DNA from: Nemopilema nomurai
Lineage: Eukaryota; Cnidaria; Scyphozoa; Rhizostomeae; Rhizostomatidae
NCBI GenBank assembly: GCA_003864495.1
Contig: ML133388.1
Location: forward strand, 2,294,738 to 2,358,737
Reading direction: 5' to 3'
DNA: 64,000 nucleotides
The notes below the pieces were generated by a model. It was given only the letters and a program-made list of their open reading frames with translations, searched no databases and was not told the DNA's origin. The number at the start of each line of letters is the position of its first letter. Positions within the stretch are counted from its first letter, which is position 1. The translations under genes and the position numbers were made by a program. Shown here piece after piece: positions 63,001-64,000 of this stretch.

Positions 63001-64000
63001 GTATGTGATGCTTCGTATTTGCCAACATTTTTGTTTCTGGCGTCCTCAAGACAAACTCACTCTAGAGGTACCATGTTTTGCTAGATGTCATATATTTAGT
63101 AGAGCGTTCCCTGATCCTAACCGACCTGTGATTCGTTGATGCAGTCAAAAAACCTCGAAGTGTATGACCTCATGGGTTAATCGGATTATCCTCTCCGGAT
63201 TGTCCGATTTCGCCAGTTCTTCTTCTGGGTTTGTGAACCGGTTTGTGCTTTGCAAGTCGGAACTTTCGAACATGCAATGGAAATTTTTCATGTGCCTGAA
63301 ATAAGGACCAAACCTAAGATCATCTTGCTCCGAGTATACAAAATTAGTTTCTAGGTCTACCTAAATGTTATGGTAGGAGGGGGATGGGCTCTTCCTATTA
63401 TGCTGCAGTGTTGTTTGTTCATACTATGGGAATGGTCTATACCTTCGGCTTTAGTGCTTCTGAAATGCTTATATTTATTAGATATCTCGTACTGTGGTGA
63501 ATACAGTAATAGCCAAGCATGTTTTAAGCGCCCTATGCAATTAAGCGCCCTATGCAATTAAACGTCTGATTCGATTAAGGGCCCATCTTGAACAAGCGCC
63601 CATGGTTGACGCTTTAGAATTGGATGACCATCTCAAATGGTAGTGGTTTTTACGTTAACTTGATGCCGATCTAGTGGTTTGACCCCTTGTGCATGTCGTA
63701 TCAAGTAGTGAAACGTTCTTTCTTCCTTCATTGGAAAGAACAGTGTTATTGGATAGGAACCAATCCAGTATGAATGAACAGCAATGAAAACGTTCCCCTT
63801 TTCGAATCCAAGTTAGTGATGATTTAATTGCGATGTTCATAAGTAATTCAATCTTCTTCAGTGATTATTAAGTTTAATCAATCAACCGGCGATTCACATT
63901 TTGTGAAGACAAGCCATTTCGAATTGTACGCTGACAAATCTGACACTAAATGACGATTCAATGACATCAAGGACTGTCAAGGTTGGCACCTATAGGGGCT
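63001..64000 (+). other. PH gene intron, 5' part
   Basis: It begins with GTATGT. I found no segment that completes the PH domain, so the next exon is probably beyond the window. A 17-base direct repeat, TTAAGCGCCCTATGCAA, occurs twice in tandem at 63524-63557. Confidence 0.75.
63524..63557. repeat. Two tandem copies of a 17-bp unit
   Basis: TTAAGCGCCCTATGCAA occurs at 63524-63540 and 63541-63557. AGCGCCC-type words recur once more near 63595. Confidence 0.95.

Noticed and set aside
63145..63172. Possible tiny exon after GATGCAG (SKNLEVYDLM) that might continue the second PH domain
   Set aside because: The peptide does not look like the expected PH strands and the donor GTTAAT is weak.
1..64000. 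tRNA, rRNA, CRISPR arrays, bacterial operons or an intact viral or transposase gene
   Set aside because: No convincing tRNA B-box with a matching stem, no rRNA core sequence, no regular spacer-repeat array, and no intact polymerase, integrase or transposase motif was seen on reading both strands by eye.

Overview
The window is metazoan nuclear DNA: AT-rich, with coding exons split by long GT-AG introns, microsatellites and minisatellites, small foldback elements and a decayed SANT-like transposon gene. The Dishevelled sequence places it among animals. The decayed gene, of a type I recall from cnidarian genomes, the intron sizes and the base composition make a cnidarian such as a coral or anemone my best guess. 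That placement is inference, not proof. All recognised genes are on the + strand.

Layout. Positions 1-16776 hold the 3' half of a Dishevelled (Dvl/Dsh) gene. Five coding exons (748-852, 12052-12204, 13305-13393, 14005-14083, 14933-15516) join in a consistent phase. They encode 335 residues: the serine/threonine-rich linker after the PDZ domain, the whole DEP domain, and the C-terminal tail ending in FFVDVM. A 3' UTR of about 1.26 kb follows, with AATAAA at 16771. The DIX and PDZ exons lie upstream of the window.

From about 16.8 kb to the right edge lies a second + strand gene. Its certain part is four coding exons (46939-48477, 49530-49578, 62021-62236, 62774-63000) encoding a protein with one PH domain, a long polar and probably disordered linker, and the start of a second PH domain. 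It runs off the window after at least 671 residues. Three small upstream exon candidates (19542-19595, 23948-24015, 42425-42531) have good splice sites and matching phases. They can be read in frame into the PH exon if a second acceptor at 46917-46918 is used. With the stronger acceptor at 46937-46938 they would be 5' UTR.

The rest is intronic or intergenic. It holds a duplicated block with a 42-bp repeat (4.6-6.2 kb), several minisatellites (21, 27, 34, 20 and 17 bp units), a duplicated ~0.35-0.4 kb block (17.0/17.85 kb), a SANT/Myb-like relic (30.3 kb), two related foldback MITE-like elements (32.7 and 43.0 kb), an unrelated inverted-repeat element with an internal minisatellite (34.0 kb), a 195-bp tandem duplication (45.0 kb), and clusters of ATF/CREB-like or CCAAT motifs that could be regulatory.

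Functionally, Dishevelled carries Wnt signals from Frizzled to the beta-catenin and planar polarity branches. The PH protein is probably a membrane- or cortex-associated scaffold. Nothing here shows that the two genes act together. I found no clear evidence of a wholly new system. The most checkable novelties are the PH gene's alternative N terminus, the two MITE-like families and the helically phased TTACGTCAC array in the Dishevelled 3' UTR.
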